Of a stretch of 21,953 bases of DNA, positions 7,354-15,829 are shown one piece after another; position 1 is the stretch's first letter; the number at the start of each line of letters is the position of its first letter. The DNA is taken from positions 1 through 21,953 of the IMG/VR virus record IMGVR_UViG_3300021959_009755; one strand, given 5' to 3'. The notes beneath the pieces were generated by a model. That model ran no database searches, was not told where the DNA came from, and saw only the letters and a list, made by a program, of their open reading frames with translations. The stretch is from a virus. Made by a program: the position numbers and the translations under genes.

Positions 7354-8086
7354 TTTTTATCTCTTTGTCCAGCGTTTTATAAAATTTTGAATTTGCCCAT
7401 TTCGCCAGTAATGTTTGTAAGTTTCTCATTTCCATATCGGCCTTAGACTGATCCTTTATTCTTTTATTATCTCTTGATTCATGGTGTAATAGCCTAACAG
7501 GTATTTGATATATATGTTCTCCTGCTTCTCTTGCTTTCAAACAATAATCAACATCTCTATTATATGTCCATTCATATTCTGGACTAAAATCTCCTACAGT
7601 ATTAAGGAAGCTACGTCTTAGATAACATCCCCCAAATGTTGTCCATGCTACTTCTCTGACTGTTGTATATCTTCCATCATCAAGTTCTAGATCTTCTTTA
7701 AATTGAGATTTATTTTCAACTATTAAACCACTACCAAAATGATCTGGTTTTCCATCTGTAAATTTACCTCCAGCACATTGAATATAGTGTTCGTAATTAT
7801 TATTTTGTAAAGGATATAATAGTAATAAACCTAACATTCCTGCTTCTGGATATTTATCTACATATGTTAACATTTCTTCCCACCATCCATCTTTAAATGG
7901 ATGCATATCCGCATGAAGTATAAAAATATCATGTTCTGGAAATTGATTCCACATCTTTTGATACATTAAATCAGAACCGATTCCAGCGGTATCTTTTTCA
8001 TAATGTATATCAAGATCCCAAAACTTATCTTTATGTTCTGCTATTTCATTATCATACACATAGGGTGTGATTACTTTAACTGTCAT
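7346..8086 (-). CDS. Glycosyltransferase family 2-like (GT-A fold)
   Basis: The protein has 246 aa. HDIFILHADMHPFKDGWWEEML holds the DxD-equivalent (H58-A59-D60, D60-M-H62) that binds metal and nucleotide-sugar. Near the end of the domain, YEWTYNRDVDYCLKAREAG (residues 177-189) is the family-2 ED(V)DxxLRxRxxG motif with R-D-V-D in place of E-D. PEAGMLGLLLLY and FGGCYLRRSFLNTVGDF are the usual intermediate motifs. It should act in the cytoplasm with a UDP- or dTDP-sugar donor. Overlaps with both neighbours show that it belongs to the polycistronic array. Donor and acceptor are unknown. Confidence 0.83.
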   Translation of the reverse strand: MTVKVITPYVYDNEIAEHKDKFWDLDIHYEKDTAGIGSDLMYQKMWNQFPEHDIFILHADMHPFKDGWWEEMLTYVDKYPEAGMLGLLLLYPLQNNNYEHYIQCAGGKFTDGKPDHFGSGLIVENKSQFKEDLELDDGRYTTVREVAWTTFGGCYLRRSFLNTVGDFSPEYEWTYNRDVDYCLKAREAGEHIYQIPVRLLHHESRDNKRIKDQSKADMEMRNLQTLLAKWANSKFYKTLDKEIKSG

Positions 8087-8288
8087 TTTTTATTCTTTCC
8101 TCTCGTAATTGACACCCATCAGGTATATTGAACACTTGAGTTGTTGAGTTCCAATAAGTTCTTTCTTCGCCTTCTTTTTGGCGTTTTGGATTGTATTTCT
8201 GATTGTTTGAGTGAACACACGCTATTCCTACTCCCAACCCTACTCCCCAATGGACATGTCTACATCCACGACAATCCTCACTCTTCAC
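8076..8288 (-). CDS. Small Cys-containing protein, possible metal binder
   Basis: The protein has 70 aa from a GTG at 8288, eleven bases inside the upstream gene; there is no ATG in frame, and the GTG keeps the first Cys pair. The cysteines are C6 and C9 (CRGC), C24 and C59/60, with His residues (RHVHW) between them; the pattern C-x2-C-x14-C plus a late Cys could bind Zn or a small Fe-S cluster. WGVGLGVGIAC is Gly-rich and RQKEGEERTYWNST is polar. I do not recognise a family. It lies within the sugar cluster between a family 2 transferase and another small protein. Confidence 0.55.
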   Translation of the reverse strand: MKSEDCRGCRHVHWGVGLGVGIACVHSNNQKYNPKRQKEGEERTYWNSTTQVFNIPDGCQLREERIKNDS

Positions 8289-8496
8289 GCCAAGCTTTTC
8301 CTTCGGGATACTCTTCTAACCACCATACGATTGCGTCATGATAATCTTTATCTTCATCATTCATATGTGCTCTATAAATAGATACTCTTGCAAGTAAAGT
8401 AACTACTGCAGCAACATCTGTTAAATGAGCATTACTTTCCATCTTTTGCTGTAATTCATCCATTATTACAGTTATTTTCTCTTGAATCTTGCTCAT
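8278..8496 (-). CDS. Small helical protein of unknown function
   Basis: The protein has 72 aa. It is almost entirely helical by eye (KIQEKITVIMDELQQKM, DVAAVVTLLARVSIYRAHM) and ends in an acidic WWLEEYPEGKAWREE. It shares a TAATG with the epimerase stop upstream, so it is translated by coupling to it. I do not recognise the family, and there are no Cys residues, signal or membrane spans. Its place directly after an NAD-dependent epimerase could reflect a partner role, but that is guesswork. Confidence 0.6.
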   Translation of the reverse strand: MSKIQEKITVIMDELQQKMESNAHLTDVAAVVTLLARVSIYRAHMNDEDKDYHDAIVWWLEEYPEGKAWREE

Positions 8497-9506
8497 TAGA
8501 TTAATTTATCCGTCCATGTTTTAGGAGTTTGATCTGTTACAAGCTCTATAGGTAAATGATATTCAAACTCTCTTGTTATAGGTTTAATCCAATTAATCAT
8601 ATCTATAATAGTTTGTTTAGCCTCAGTAGCTGCGTTATAGTTAAACTCTTTTCTAATTTTATCACTGGAGCAATAAGCATCTTTAACTTCTCTGGGTCTA
8701 TCTGGGTAGTAATCAAACTGTCTATATACTTCAGAATGATGAAGTACAATTTTTGCTAACTGTTTAATAGTCATTTCATTCTCATCAGGTCCAATATTAA
8801 ATACTTGACCGCATAAGTCTTTACGATTACTTTGCATAATTCTTTCTACGGCAATAATACAATCTCTAACATCTGAAAAAGAACGTTTTTGTTGTCCATC
8901 ACCATATATAATAAGATTTTTATGCTGTGCTGCCCTATTAATCATAATACCTACTACATTTCTAAAAGGATCATAATATCTTTGTCCTACACCTATTACA
9001 TTATGAGGTACTACTGTTACATAGTTTAGTCCGTGTATCTCACTTAACATTTGTAAATGTTCTTCAGCTTGTACTTTAGCTAATCCGTATGGATCTACAG
9101 GTTTTGTAGGCATATCTTCTGTAAATGGAGGTTTTTGGTCTCCATATCTGGCCATAGATGAACAATTTATCATTAATCTTACTTTATTATGTAGAGCTGC
9201 AATAGCTGTACTGATAGTACCTGTTACAATACTACTTGCAGTTATAGTAGGAGAAAACACACTTAGTCCTTCATATGGAAGAGATGCTGTATGAAATACT
9301 ACATCACAATCTGCCATAATTTCTTTCATAAGTTCTGTATCTAATATGTCACCTCTATGATAAGTACATTTTGGATGATCAGGTACGTTACCCTCAACTC
9401 CTCCAATCATATTATCTATACCTACTACTTCATCTCCTTGCATAATAAGGTATCTAGCCATTGTGCTACCTAATAAGCCGCTAATTCCTGTAATAAAAAC
9501 TCTCAT
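8496..9506 (-). CDS. NAD-dependent sugar epimerase/dehydratase (extended SDR)
   Basis: The protein has 336 aa from the ATG at 9506, which forms TAATG with the stop upstream and puts the Rossmann motif right at the start (MRVFITGISGLLGST, GxxGxxG at 7-13). In-frame GTG (9518) and ATG (9512) would add only GMV-type residues. The catalytic YxxxK is Y140/K144 (DPYGLAKVQAE), with Ser116/117 (NCSSMARYG) as the third residue. Extended SDR enzymes of this kind interconvert or dehydrate UDP-, GDP- or dTDP-hexoses with bound NAD. The C-terminal half (PDRPREVKDAYCSSDKIRKEFNY) is also typical, as in UDP-glucose/GlcNAc 4-epimerases. It probably acts in the same pathway as the dehydratase and aminotransferase just upstream. 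Confidence 0.85.
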   Translation of the reverse strand: MRVFITGISGLLGSTMARYLIMQGDEVVGIDNMIGGVEGNVPDHPKCTYHRGDILDTELMKEIMADCDVVFHTASLPYEGLSVFSPTITASSIVTGTISTAIAALHNKVRLMINCSSMARYGDQKPPFTEDMPTKPVDPYGLAKVQAEEHLQMLSEIHGLNYVTVVPHNVIGVGQRYYDPFRNVVGIMINRAAQHKNLIIYGDGQQKRSFSDVRDCIIAVERIMQSNRKDLCGQVFNIGPDENEMTIKQLAKIVLHHSEVYRQFDYYPDRPREVKDAYCSSDKIRKEFNYNAATEAKQTIIDMINWIKPITREFEYHLPIELVTDQTPKTWTDKLI

Positions 9507-10519
9507 TACCATACCCACTTTCTTTTTTTATAGTAATCTACTAATTTAATAATTTCTTCATCAAAATTCTTTTTAGGACTCCAACCATAGTTTTTTATAG
9601 ACTCACAAGATATTGAATATCTTACATCCTGTCCAGGTCTATCGTATTCATAGCTTATATGCTCCTCATAATCGGGTATCTCTACATCTATATTACCCAT
9701 AAAATAAGCATTTATAATTTTTTTAACAGTTACAAAATTAGTTTGTTCATAGTCTGATTGTATATTATAAATATTATTTCTACATGCTTTTTCATATAGT
9801 AAAATAAGTGCTTCTACAGTATCTTCTACATGAGTCCATGATCTAATAGGTAATCCTTTATTATGTAACTTAATTTTTTTATCGCGTTGCAAACATCTAA
9901 CTGCTGTAGGTATTAATTTTTCTGGATACTGATTTTCACCATAATTATTAGAAGGTCTTGCTATAATATAATCTAATCCATGAGTTCTTGACCAACTTTC
10001 AATAAGCATATCAGCAGCTGCTTTAGTAGCTGCATAAGGATTACTGGGCATTAAAGCAGCTGTTTCATCAAAACTACCTTCAACTCTATCCCCATATACT
10101 TCATCAGTTGACACTTGAAAAAATAACGGTTTATTATGTTTTATTTGTACACTTTTATGTGTTATTATTTCTAATAAGTTTTTTACTCCTGATATATTAG
10201 AATCAATAAACTTATCCATATTAACTATACTATTGTCTACATCAGATTCTGCAGCAAGATTAAAAACTACATCACATTCTGGTAATCTTTTAATATCTTT
10301 AATATCATCTTTTATTACTATATAATTATCTGGATACTCTCCAATCAACCAAGACATATCTATATCATTAGCTACATAGGTTAACTTATCTATACCATAT
10401 ACTGTCCAACCTTTTTCTAATAACACACGAGTAAATGTAGTACCTATAAAACCTGCGCATCCGGTTACTACTGCAATTTTTTTATACAATTTTCTATCTC
10501 TTCTGTTAATGCTATACAC
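9506..10519 (-). CDS. dTDP-glucose 4,6-dehydratase-like enzyme (extended SDR)
   Basis: The protein has up to 337 aa. GCAGFIG (20-26) binds NAD; FQVSTDEVYGD (135-144) carries the S/T-D-E triad and NPYAATKAAADML (160-172) the YxxxK (Y162/K166) of the RmlB group. KLTYVANDIDM and ARPSNNYGENQYPEKLIP also match RmlB. These enzymes convert an NDP-hexose to the 4-keto-6-deoxy intermediate, the branch point for amino-deoxysugars. The ATG at 10519 overlaps the aminotransferase gene by 52 bases, unusually long here; a TTG at 10489 would give a start at the usual distance from the Rossmann motif, so the first ten residues are doubtful. The next step would be the aminotransferase encoded immediately upstream. 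Confidence 0.85.
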   Translation of the reverse strand: MYSINRRDRKLYKKIAVVTGCAGFIGTTFTRVLLEKGWTVYGIDKLTYVANDIDMSWLIGEYPDNYIVIKDDIKDIKRLPECDVVFNLAAESDVDNSIVNMDKFIDSNISGVKNLLEIITHKSVQIKHNKPLFFQVSTDEVYGDRVEGSFDETAALMPSNPYAATKAAADMLIESWSRTHGLDYIIARPSNNYGENQYPEKLIPTAVRCLQRDKKIKLHNKGLPIRSWTHVEDTVEALILLYEKACRNNIYNIQSDYEQTNFVTVKKIINAYFMGNIDVEIPDYEEHISYEYDRPGQDVRYSISCESIKNYGWSPKKNFDEEIIKLVDYYKKRKWVW

Positions 10520-11478
10520 TTTATATTTTTATATAAAATATTAGATACATAATATTCCTCAGACAAAGGTTTATAATATTTTCTAAACTCTCTACCTTCA
10601 ACTTCTCCTGATAGTTCTTTTACTTGTGTGTTATAAATAAAAGGTAAACAAGTAGGAAACCACTTATCATTAGTGTGATTAATCCAATACTCTCCATCAG
10701 CTGTTCTCATTTCATATCGTAATTTATTATAATTTTTTAAGAATAACTCTTGCATTTCATCTATATTAAACTGGTCCCACCATTGTAGAATACCTGCGGC
10801 AGCTAATTCACTCATTTTATAATTACCACTTCGTTCATTAGGTGTATCATCTACTATACCAAAATTACAAGCAGCTCTTACACTTTTTTCATATTTTTTA
10901 TCAACAATAGCTAAACCACCTTCTCCAAAACCTATAGGTTTAGTATGATGTAAAGATATATAACTTGCAGCACCTATATTACAGCTATTTGTGCCTTCCC
11001 AAAATGAATAGGGTGTAGCTGCATTATCGAATATAAGTTTTTTATTGCCTATTTTACTTGTAATTTCGTTAATATTTTGTAAATGACCAAAAATATTAGT
11101 TACAATTACTAAGTCTGAATATTTTACTACATATGGGTTATCTAAGTCTATATTACATAGAGGAGTGAGATCTGTAATAATTGATCCTTCTGCAGCTCCT
11201 ATATTATTACTTGGAAAGGTAAATGCTTGTGTAGAAACTCTATGAGTTATTTTTTCATAAGTGTTTAGTCCATGAATAATAGCATTTAAAGCATCTGTAC
11301 CATTACATGTAGCAATTACTGCTTTACTATCATCAATTTTTAACATAGTTCTAGCACGTTCTTCTAAAAGCTGTACGGCATAACCATAGTTTGTAAATTG
11401 ATTGGTTGTATTAGCTGTAAGTAAATACTCATTAAATCTGTTTGAATTAAGTTGTTTTCTAATAATAAAAGGTATCAT
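10468..11478 (-). CDS. DegT/DnrJ/EryC1/StrS-family sugar aminotransferase
   Basis: The protein has 336 aa. Motifs follow the PLP-dependent sugar-aminotransferase order: ATCNGTDALNAIIHG (phosphate-binding GTDAL, 60-64), AFTFPSNNIGA, the pyridine-nitrogen Asp D151 (KLIFDNAATPY), and SLHHTKPIGFGEGGLAI with the Schiff-base Lys K180. NFGIVDD and NYKMSELAAAGILQWW complete the signature. Such enzymes transfer an amino group from Glu or Gln to the keto carbon of NDP-4-keto- or 3-keto-deoxyhexoses. With the 4,6-dehydratase downstream this is a recognisable two-step route to an NDP-amino-dideoxyhexose. The gene is about 30-40 residues shorter than most family members (about 370 aa), the loss being near the C-terminus. 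It joins its upstream neighbour by ATGA. Confidence 0.87.
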   Translation of the reverse strand: MIPFIIRKQLNSNRFNEYLLTANTTNQFTNYGYAVQLLEERARTMLKIDDSKAVIATCNGTDALNAIIHGLNTYEKITHRVSTQAFTFPSNNIGAAEGSIITDLTPLCNIDLDNPYVVKYSDLVIVTNIFGHLQNINEITSKIGNKKLIFDNAATPYSFWEGTNSCNIGAASYISLHHTKPIGFGEGGLAIVDKKYEKSVRAACNFGIVDDTPNERSGNYKMSELAAAGILQWWDQFNIDEMQELFLKNYNKLRYEMRTADGEYWINHTNDKWFPTCLPFIYNTQVKELSGEVEGREFRKYYKPLSEEYYVSNILYKNIKCIALTEEIENCIKKLQ

Positions 11479-12239
11479 ACATTAGTCCAATCCCTAAAAG
11501 GAGAAGTCCAAGGATTAACACAATGTGTAGCAAAAGCAGGCATCGCAGATACTATGTTTCTATTTCTTTCTGCTAAAAGGGTAAATTTATTGTGATCCCC
11601 TAAACTACCTATATGAATATCTAAATCTTCTTTAAAAGTTTTTACTCTACCAGCAAAGGTTCCACAACTACTTGGTACTGTTCTCCAATGACAATAGTTA
11701 GATACTATAATCTGACTATGAAGACCTTGGTATCTTGGTGTGTACTTATCAGGATGATCATATAGTGATACATAGTTTATACTATCATACATATCATATA
11801 CATTTTGTAGCACAGTTGTCCAGCCTGGCATATGCATATAATCATCTTCTACAAGATAGATAATATCTTCATCATTCCAGTCACTAATATTATCTCTAAT
11901 TAATTCATACATTAGGTAGCCTGCAGCTTTTTCTCTATCTGGTGCTTCTACTCTTTTATGTATTTCCCTACCTTGTTCATCATGATCTATGTATGTATCA
12001 CTGCTTAATTCCCACTTTTTATATAGTTCAGGAAGTTTAGCTGCACTATCTATTTGTAGTACATCGGCATGGTAGTTATATTCTTCATGTCCTTGCAACT
12101 CTCCATCATATAGTACAGTTATACTACACTTATCATCTTTAGTTTCTATTAAATTTTCCCAACACTTTCTATAATGAAACCAGTCAGGTCTGTTATTATG
12201 ATTATTCCAACCACAAGTTCTATAAATTATACGAATCAT
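11475..12239 (-). CDS. GT-A-like glycosyltransferase
   Basis: The protein has 254 aa. IIYLVEDDYMHMPGWTTVLQNV (127-148) shows a DxD-type acidic cluster (E131-D132-D133) following a hydrophobic strand, as in GT-A enzymes, and HCVNPWTSPFRDW near the end resembles the C-terminal acceptor loop of galactosyltransferase-like enzymes. The N-terminus (MIRIIYRTCGWNNHNNRPDWF) and KAAGYLMYELI are consistent with a nucleotide-sugar fold but not diagnostic. There are no membrane spans. It is linked by ATGA overlaps to the oxygenase upstream and the aminotransferase downstream. A transferase that adds the amino sugar made by its neighbours is a reasonable reading; the family is uncertain. Confidence 0.62.
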   Translation of the reverse strand: MIRIIYRTCGWNNHNNRPDWFHYRKCWENLIETKDDKCSITVLYDGELQGHEEYNYHADVLQIDSAAKLPELYKKWELSSDTYIDHDEQGREIHKRVEAPDREKAAGYLMYELIRDNISDWNDEDIIYLVEDDYMHMPGWTTVLQNVYDMYDSINYVSLYDHPDKYTPRYQGLHSQIIVSNYCHWRTVPSSCGTFAGRVKTFKEDLDIHIGSLGDHNKFTLLAERNRNIVSAMPAFATHCVNPWTSPFRDWTNV

Positions 12240-12958
12240 ACTTTACTCTTTGGCGCATAAGTATAATTATGTGGATAACCTTTTATAATATATTCAGGAT
12301 CATACATATTATTAAACCTATAATGAACTGACCAACGAGTACCTTCTTTAATATTACCACTTCTATGTACTAAGTTAGAATCAAATACTAATACAGACCC
12401 TTTAGGTACATTAACAGATTTAAATTCAAATTCTGAGTCTTCTACTAATCCAAAGCCATCTTGTAAAGACTTTGTCAAATCTCCTGATTTATGACTTTTA
12501 GGCACTACTTCTAAACGTCCTAAATCTTCTGTAATATCTATTAAAGGAACCCAGCATACTAAGGCATCACTGGAACCTTGCATAGATTTAGAATCTTGAT
12601 GTGCAGGAGTTGTATGATGTACTGATTTTTCTGCTGTATCTTTATTATTAAAATAAATAACAGGACGAGTACATATACTGACTTGAGGCTCAATCATAAA
12701 TTTAGATACTTTATAGCCCAGCATAACACCTAAATGATGTAGTTGTAAATTCCATTGCGCATGTTTAGTGCAATTTGCAAATCTTTCATTATGATTATTA
12801 AATAAATCTACTATATCTTTAGATTTTGTGTATTGTATTTGTTTTTGAAATATTGCTGTAACTGACTCTTTAATTGCATCTAAAAACTCAGTTTCTACAA
12901 GATTTTTTACAATAGTATAACCTTGTTCTTCTAGTTCTTTTAAATTATCTATTTTCAT
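12236..12958 (-). CDS. Phytanoyl-CoA-dioxygenase-like 2OG/Fe(II) oxygenase
   Basis: The protein has 240 aa in PhyH style: EEQGYTIVKNLV at the start, TPAHQDSKSMQGS with the HxD iron ligands H120 and D122, the CWVPLIDITEDLGRLEVVPKSHKSG strand-turn-strand typical of PhyH, then VFDSNLVHRSGN with the distal His H198 and R208 (GTRWSVHYRFNN) for 2OG. PhyH-like enzymes hydroxylate lipids, halogenate or hydroxylate natural products and some sugars. Set in a sugar cluster, hydroxylation of a sugar or lipid carrier is the most natural guess. It differs in motif spacing from the two hydroxylase-like enzymes at 1262-1858 and 3193-3828, so it is not a recent duplicate of either. Confidence 0.82.
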   Translation of the reverse strand: MKIDNLKELEEQGYTIVKNLVETEFLDAIKESVTAIFQKQIQYTKSKDIVDLFNNHNERFANCTKHAQWNLQLHHLGVMLGYKVSKFMIEPQVSICTRPVIYFNNKDTAEKSVHHTTPAHQDSKSMQGSSDALVCWVPLIDITEDLGRLEVVPKSHKSGDLTKSLQDGFGLVEDSEFEFKSVNVPKGSVLVFDSNLVHRSGNIKEGTRWSVHYRFNNMYDPEYIIKGYPHNYTYAPKSKV

Positions 12959-13839
12959 AGTTTTTCTATATCCATTGTTGCATGTGCAATACCTGTTTCG
13001 CCAAAACCATTACCATTATAAAACATATGAAGTTTATCTTTGTAAGTAATAACGGCTGGGTATGCACACATAATTGATTCAAATTCCAGTTCTTGTACTA
13101 TACCAAATTTTGTATCTCTTGACCAGACATAACCATCTTTAGAAGTAGCATGCTCTATAGTATATGCATGCTCAGGATTAGTTCTAAACTCAATACTATT
13201 TCTCACAGAAAACCACATATGAAAAATATCTTTATGTTTATATACTGTAGCAGCGGAAATACCAGCCTCTTCTCCACGTAGTTTAATAGTAGGTATAACT
13301 GATTTATTCCAGTATATACCATCTTCTGAAGTAGCTAATCTAATATTATAAGAAGGCTGCAAATCACCATTCTCATCAGGTAACCACTTATTACAAGATA
13401 AGTAGTAACCCATATACATATTATTAAGTTTATTTACGCATATAGTACCTGAGTATCCCTGATCTACTATATCTGGAGAAAGGATGGGTCCAAGTTTTTT
13501 AAACTTAGCGTTTAAACCTTCTTCTGCTACAGAACAATAATTATAATAAGGAACATCTTGTCTTATAGTCCATCCTATATAGTATAATTTATCTTCAAAC
13601 TTGCAGACTGGCATAACACCTGCGGAATCAGTGCCTCCAGGTTTGCCTGGTACTAACATTTGTTTAGCAGGTGCTAATACATTAGATGGATTACCTTTTT
13701 CTACATCAATAAAATATCCTTCATTTTGATTTAATTTATTACGTGATGTAAAATATATTCTCCAAGAACAATTTCTTTCTTCTAAAACAGGTAGCTGCGC
13801 TTTTTTATCAGAATAGATAATACCATGTTTACTCCACAT
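12955..13839 (-). CDS. GH43-like beta-propeller protein
   Basis: The protein has 294 aa built of repeated beta segments: SWRIYFTSRNK, DKLYYIGWTIR, NNMYMGYYLSCNKW, DIFHMWFSVRNS, DKLHMFYNGNGFG, each with the pattern W/Y-aromatic-aliphatic in strands followed by small-residue turns, as in five-bladed GH43/GH68/GH130-type propellers. The segment NIRLATSEDGIYWNKS is a typical blade edge in this group. I cannot place the catalytic Asp/Glu residues by eye, so enzymatic activity is not shown and it may be a carbohydrate-binding protein. There is no signal peptide, so it acts inside the infected cell or on the virion. It overlaps the acyltransferase upstream by 11 bases. Confidence 0.65.
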   Translation of the reverse strand: MWSKHGIIYSDKKAQLPVLEERNCSWRIYFTSRNKLNQNEGYFIDVEKGNPSNVLAPAKQMLVPGKPGGTDSAGVMPVCKFEDKLYYIGWTIRQDVPYYNYCSVAEEGLNAKFKKLGPILSPDIVDQGYSGTICVNKLNNMYMGYYLSCNKWLPDENGDLQPSYNIRLATSEDGIYWNKSVIPTIKLRGEEAGISAATVYKHKDIFHMWFSVRNSIEFRTNPEHAYTIEHATSKDGYVWSRDTKFGIVQELEFESIMCAYPAVITYKDKLHMFYNGNGFGETGIAHATMDIEKL

Positions 13840-14452
13840 TCTTCAATCTCCGTGCAGGACTTCCTCGATATAAACCCCACGGCTCAGTAATATTTTTAGT
13901 TACAGAAGTATCCATAGCTAACATAGTGCCTTCTGCAATTTCCATAAAGTCACGTATAGTAGAATTAACTCCTAACCACGCGTATTCTTTAATATGACAA
14001 TGACCAGATTGTACTACATGAGAAGTATAAAACACATGATCATCTATAATACTATGATGACCTACATGATTACCAGCCCACATAACAACATTATTACCTA
14101 CTGTTGTTTTAAATTGAATATTATTATATTCTTGTATAAAACAATTATCTCCAATTGCATTCCTATTCCAGATTAAAGCATCATGATGTATAAATGAGGG
14201 CATTCTATAACCTAATGCTTTACATTTATTATATACCTTAGCTCTGGTTCTATTATCTGCTAATGGAGCAAATATATCATATTCTGATGGTGGTCTAGTT
14301 TCGGTTATAGTAGCAAAATCATACATAGGAAAACCCTGAAAAGTATCTGATTCAGGATTATCTTTTGTAAATCCTACAACAGTACTTCCCCAATAGAAAT
14401 GTGCCATCTCTGCTAAGTCTCTATCACCAAATACAATAATTGGTTTAGTCAT
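13829..14452 (-). CDS. NeuD-like sugar O/N-acyltransferase (left-handed beta-helix)
   Basis: The protein has 207 aa. The N-terminal part (KPIIVFGDRDLAEMAHFYW ... VVGFTKDN) is the Rossmann-like segment of NeuD/PglD-type acyltransferases. The C-terminal part has hexapeptide repeats (IGDNCFIQEYNNIQFKTTVGNNVVMWAGNHVGHHSIIDDHVFYTSHVVQSG), with the conserved His-containing turn GHHSII, and ends in GLYRGSPARRL, the usual closing sequence (GxPAR) of these enzymes. They acetylate sialic acids or dTDP-/UDP-amino sugars with acetyl-CoA. After the aminotransferase step this would give an N-acetylated amino sugar; formylation or another acyl group is also possible. One of two such enzymes here. Confidence 0.85.
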   Translation of the reverse strand: MTKPIIVFGDRDLAEMAHFYWGSTVVGFTKDNPESDTFQGFPMYDFATITETRPPSEYDIFAPLADNRTRAKVYNKCKALGYRMPSFIHHDALIWNRNAIGDNCFIQEYNNIQFKTTVGNNVVMWAGNHVGHHSIIDDHVFYTSHVVQSGHCHIKEYAWLGVNSTIRDFMEIAEGTMLAMDTSVTKNITEPWGLYRGSPARRLKNVE

Positions 14453-15158
14453 TGTTTTTATCCTTATAGTTTGGTCTATGTTGTTCGCCTTCCGTAGATT
14501 TTATCTGATGTTCTATCATGTTATTAAACTGTTCAACTGACATTCTACCTAAAGCCGTTAATCCTTGGGATTCTATAGTATGAGAAAATACCATCCATTC
14601 GTCATACTCTTCTAAAAATTCATTAATTGCTGGAACTATTTCTTGTGCACACCCAGTAGTATCATGAAATAGTAAATATTTCTTTGATTTATTACCGTGT
14701 AAATGTAATTCTTGTGATAGTTGTTTATAGGTATGATCAGTATCAAAAAATATACAATGAGAGTTATCAATTTCTATATCTAAGGAACTAGCTTCAACAA
14801 ACTCATGATGTACATAATGTTCTTTTGCGATTCGTTGAAACTTTTCTAAAGTTCCTTCTCCTCCAAATTTATCAGGATGTATATGGTCTACAGATATTAA
14901 AGCTGTTATTGGCTTCATTATTAATGATCTACGATCTTCAGCCATCTCAACTAAACCTGCATCTTTATCCGCTAATCCTTTTAAAAAAGCCCAAGATGAT
15001 CCTAATTCTCTTACACCTAACTCGTGTACTACAGAGCAATCTTCAGCATATTGTCTTAAAATATTAAAATGAGTTGCCATATCGCTTATTGAGTGTCTGT
15101 CCATTGGACTTACACCAGCTTTTGCTGTAAAAATTTCTTGTAATTCTTTTGTGATCAT
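14445..15158 (-). CDS. SAM-dependent methyltransferase-like (cephalosporin-hydroxylase/Methyltransf_24 type)
   Basis: The protein has 237 aa. VVHELGVRELGSSWAFLKGLAD (43-64) is a motif I variant (ExGxxxxGSS) followed by ALISVDHIHPDKFG, in which the Asp after the strand would bind the ribose hydroxyls of SAM, and HCIFFDTDHTYKQLSQELHLH, a DxDHxY segment with an aspartate-tyrosine pair typical of this group. KYLLFHDTTGC resembles the metal-binding strand of related enzymes such as macrolide O-methyltransferases. This group includes methyltransferases acting on sugars in antibiotic and glycan clusters. It is bound by ATGA and eight-base overlaps to WbqC and the acyltransferase, so all three are almost certainly translated from one message. 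Confidence 0.68.
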   Translation of the reverse strand: MITKELQEIFTAKAGVSPMDRHSISDMATHFNILRQYAEDCSVVHELGVRELGSSWAFLKGLADKDAGLVEMAEDRRSLIMKPITALISVDHIHPDKFGGEGTLEKFQRIAKEHYVHHEFVEASSLDIEIDNSHCIFFDTDHTYKQLSQELHLHGNKSKKYLLFHDTTGCAQEIVPAINEFLEEYDEWMVFSHTIESQGLTALGRMSVEQFNNMIEHQIKSTEGEQHRPNYKDKNND

Positions 15159-15829
15159 TTGTTTATTAACTCATATTTATCTATATTATTACGAAGTTCT
15201 TCTGCCCCTACACTAAATAATAAATCAATTATAGAAGTAGAAGGCAGTGAATCTTGTCGTTTAATGAAACATAGTTGGATTGGATTAAATATTTCTTGAG
15301 TATAAAAATCAAGACTCAACCCTCCAATAGGGTTTATGTACATATCCGCATCTAATTCATTACAGATAGTAATAATCTTTTGTTCTGCTTTTAAATGTTC
15401 TACACCAAATGATGAAGATAGATGCCATTTTGATGTTATATTAAGTATATCTGCTATAGTTTCAAAAATTAAAACACAAGCATCTGAAAATTTTTTATCT
15501 TCTAATTCTTTTATAAGTGGAAAAAGATGAACAGAGTATTCTTCAAAATGTGGGCTTTTCTGATAGTTGTGTTGAATTGACCTAATTAATTTTGTAGACC
15601 ATTGAGAACTAATATAATGTTCGTTAATTTTTTTATTTTGAGAAATCTTACGAACTGGAATAGTAAATATCTGTTCTTCACCATTAATAATAATTTTATT
15701 TCTATTCATCCAACTCTTTTTAATAAAAGTAACATCATCCATAAATACAAAATGATCTACTGCTTTCATGAGTTGTAAATACCCAAAATAAGGAAATGCA
15801 TACGGTTGCATTACTGCTACCTTAGTCAT
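15155..15829 (-). CDS. wbqC: WbqC-family protein
   Basis: The protein has 224 aa and matches the WbqC family (PF08889-type) along its length: AVMQPYAFPYFGYLQLMKAVDHFVFMDDVTFIKKSWMNRNKI is the hallmark N-terminal block, followed by FTIPVRK, KSPHFEEY and FLPLI-like segments. Members of the family are found in O-antigen and amino-sugar loci, and some are assigned to aminoacylation or condensation steps attaching an amino acid or glycine to an amino sugar, though the biochemistry is thinly documented. Its presence supports the reading that the neighbouring dehydratase, aminotransferase and acyltransferases make an N-substituted amino sugar. It overlaps both neighbours by four to eight bases. Confidence 0.88.
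   Translation of the reverse strand: MTKVAVMQPYAFPYFGYLQLMKAVDHFVFMDDVTFIKKSWMNRNKIIINGEEQIFTIPVRKISQNKKINEHYISSQWSTKLIRSIQHNYQKSPHFEEYSVHLFPLIKELEDKKFSDACVLIFETIADILNITSKWHLSSSFGVEHLKAEQKIITICNELDADMYINPIGGLSLDFYTQEIFNPIQLCFIKRQDSLPSTSIIDLLFSVGAEELRNNIDKYELINK

Noticed and set aside
7088-7390. Plus-strand 100-aa hydrophobic frame
   Set aside because: It is antisense to the small membrane protein, whose hydrophobic codons produce a hydrophobic-looking complement.
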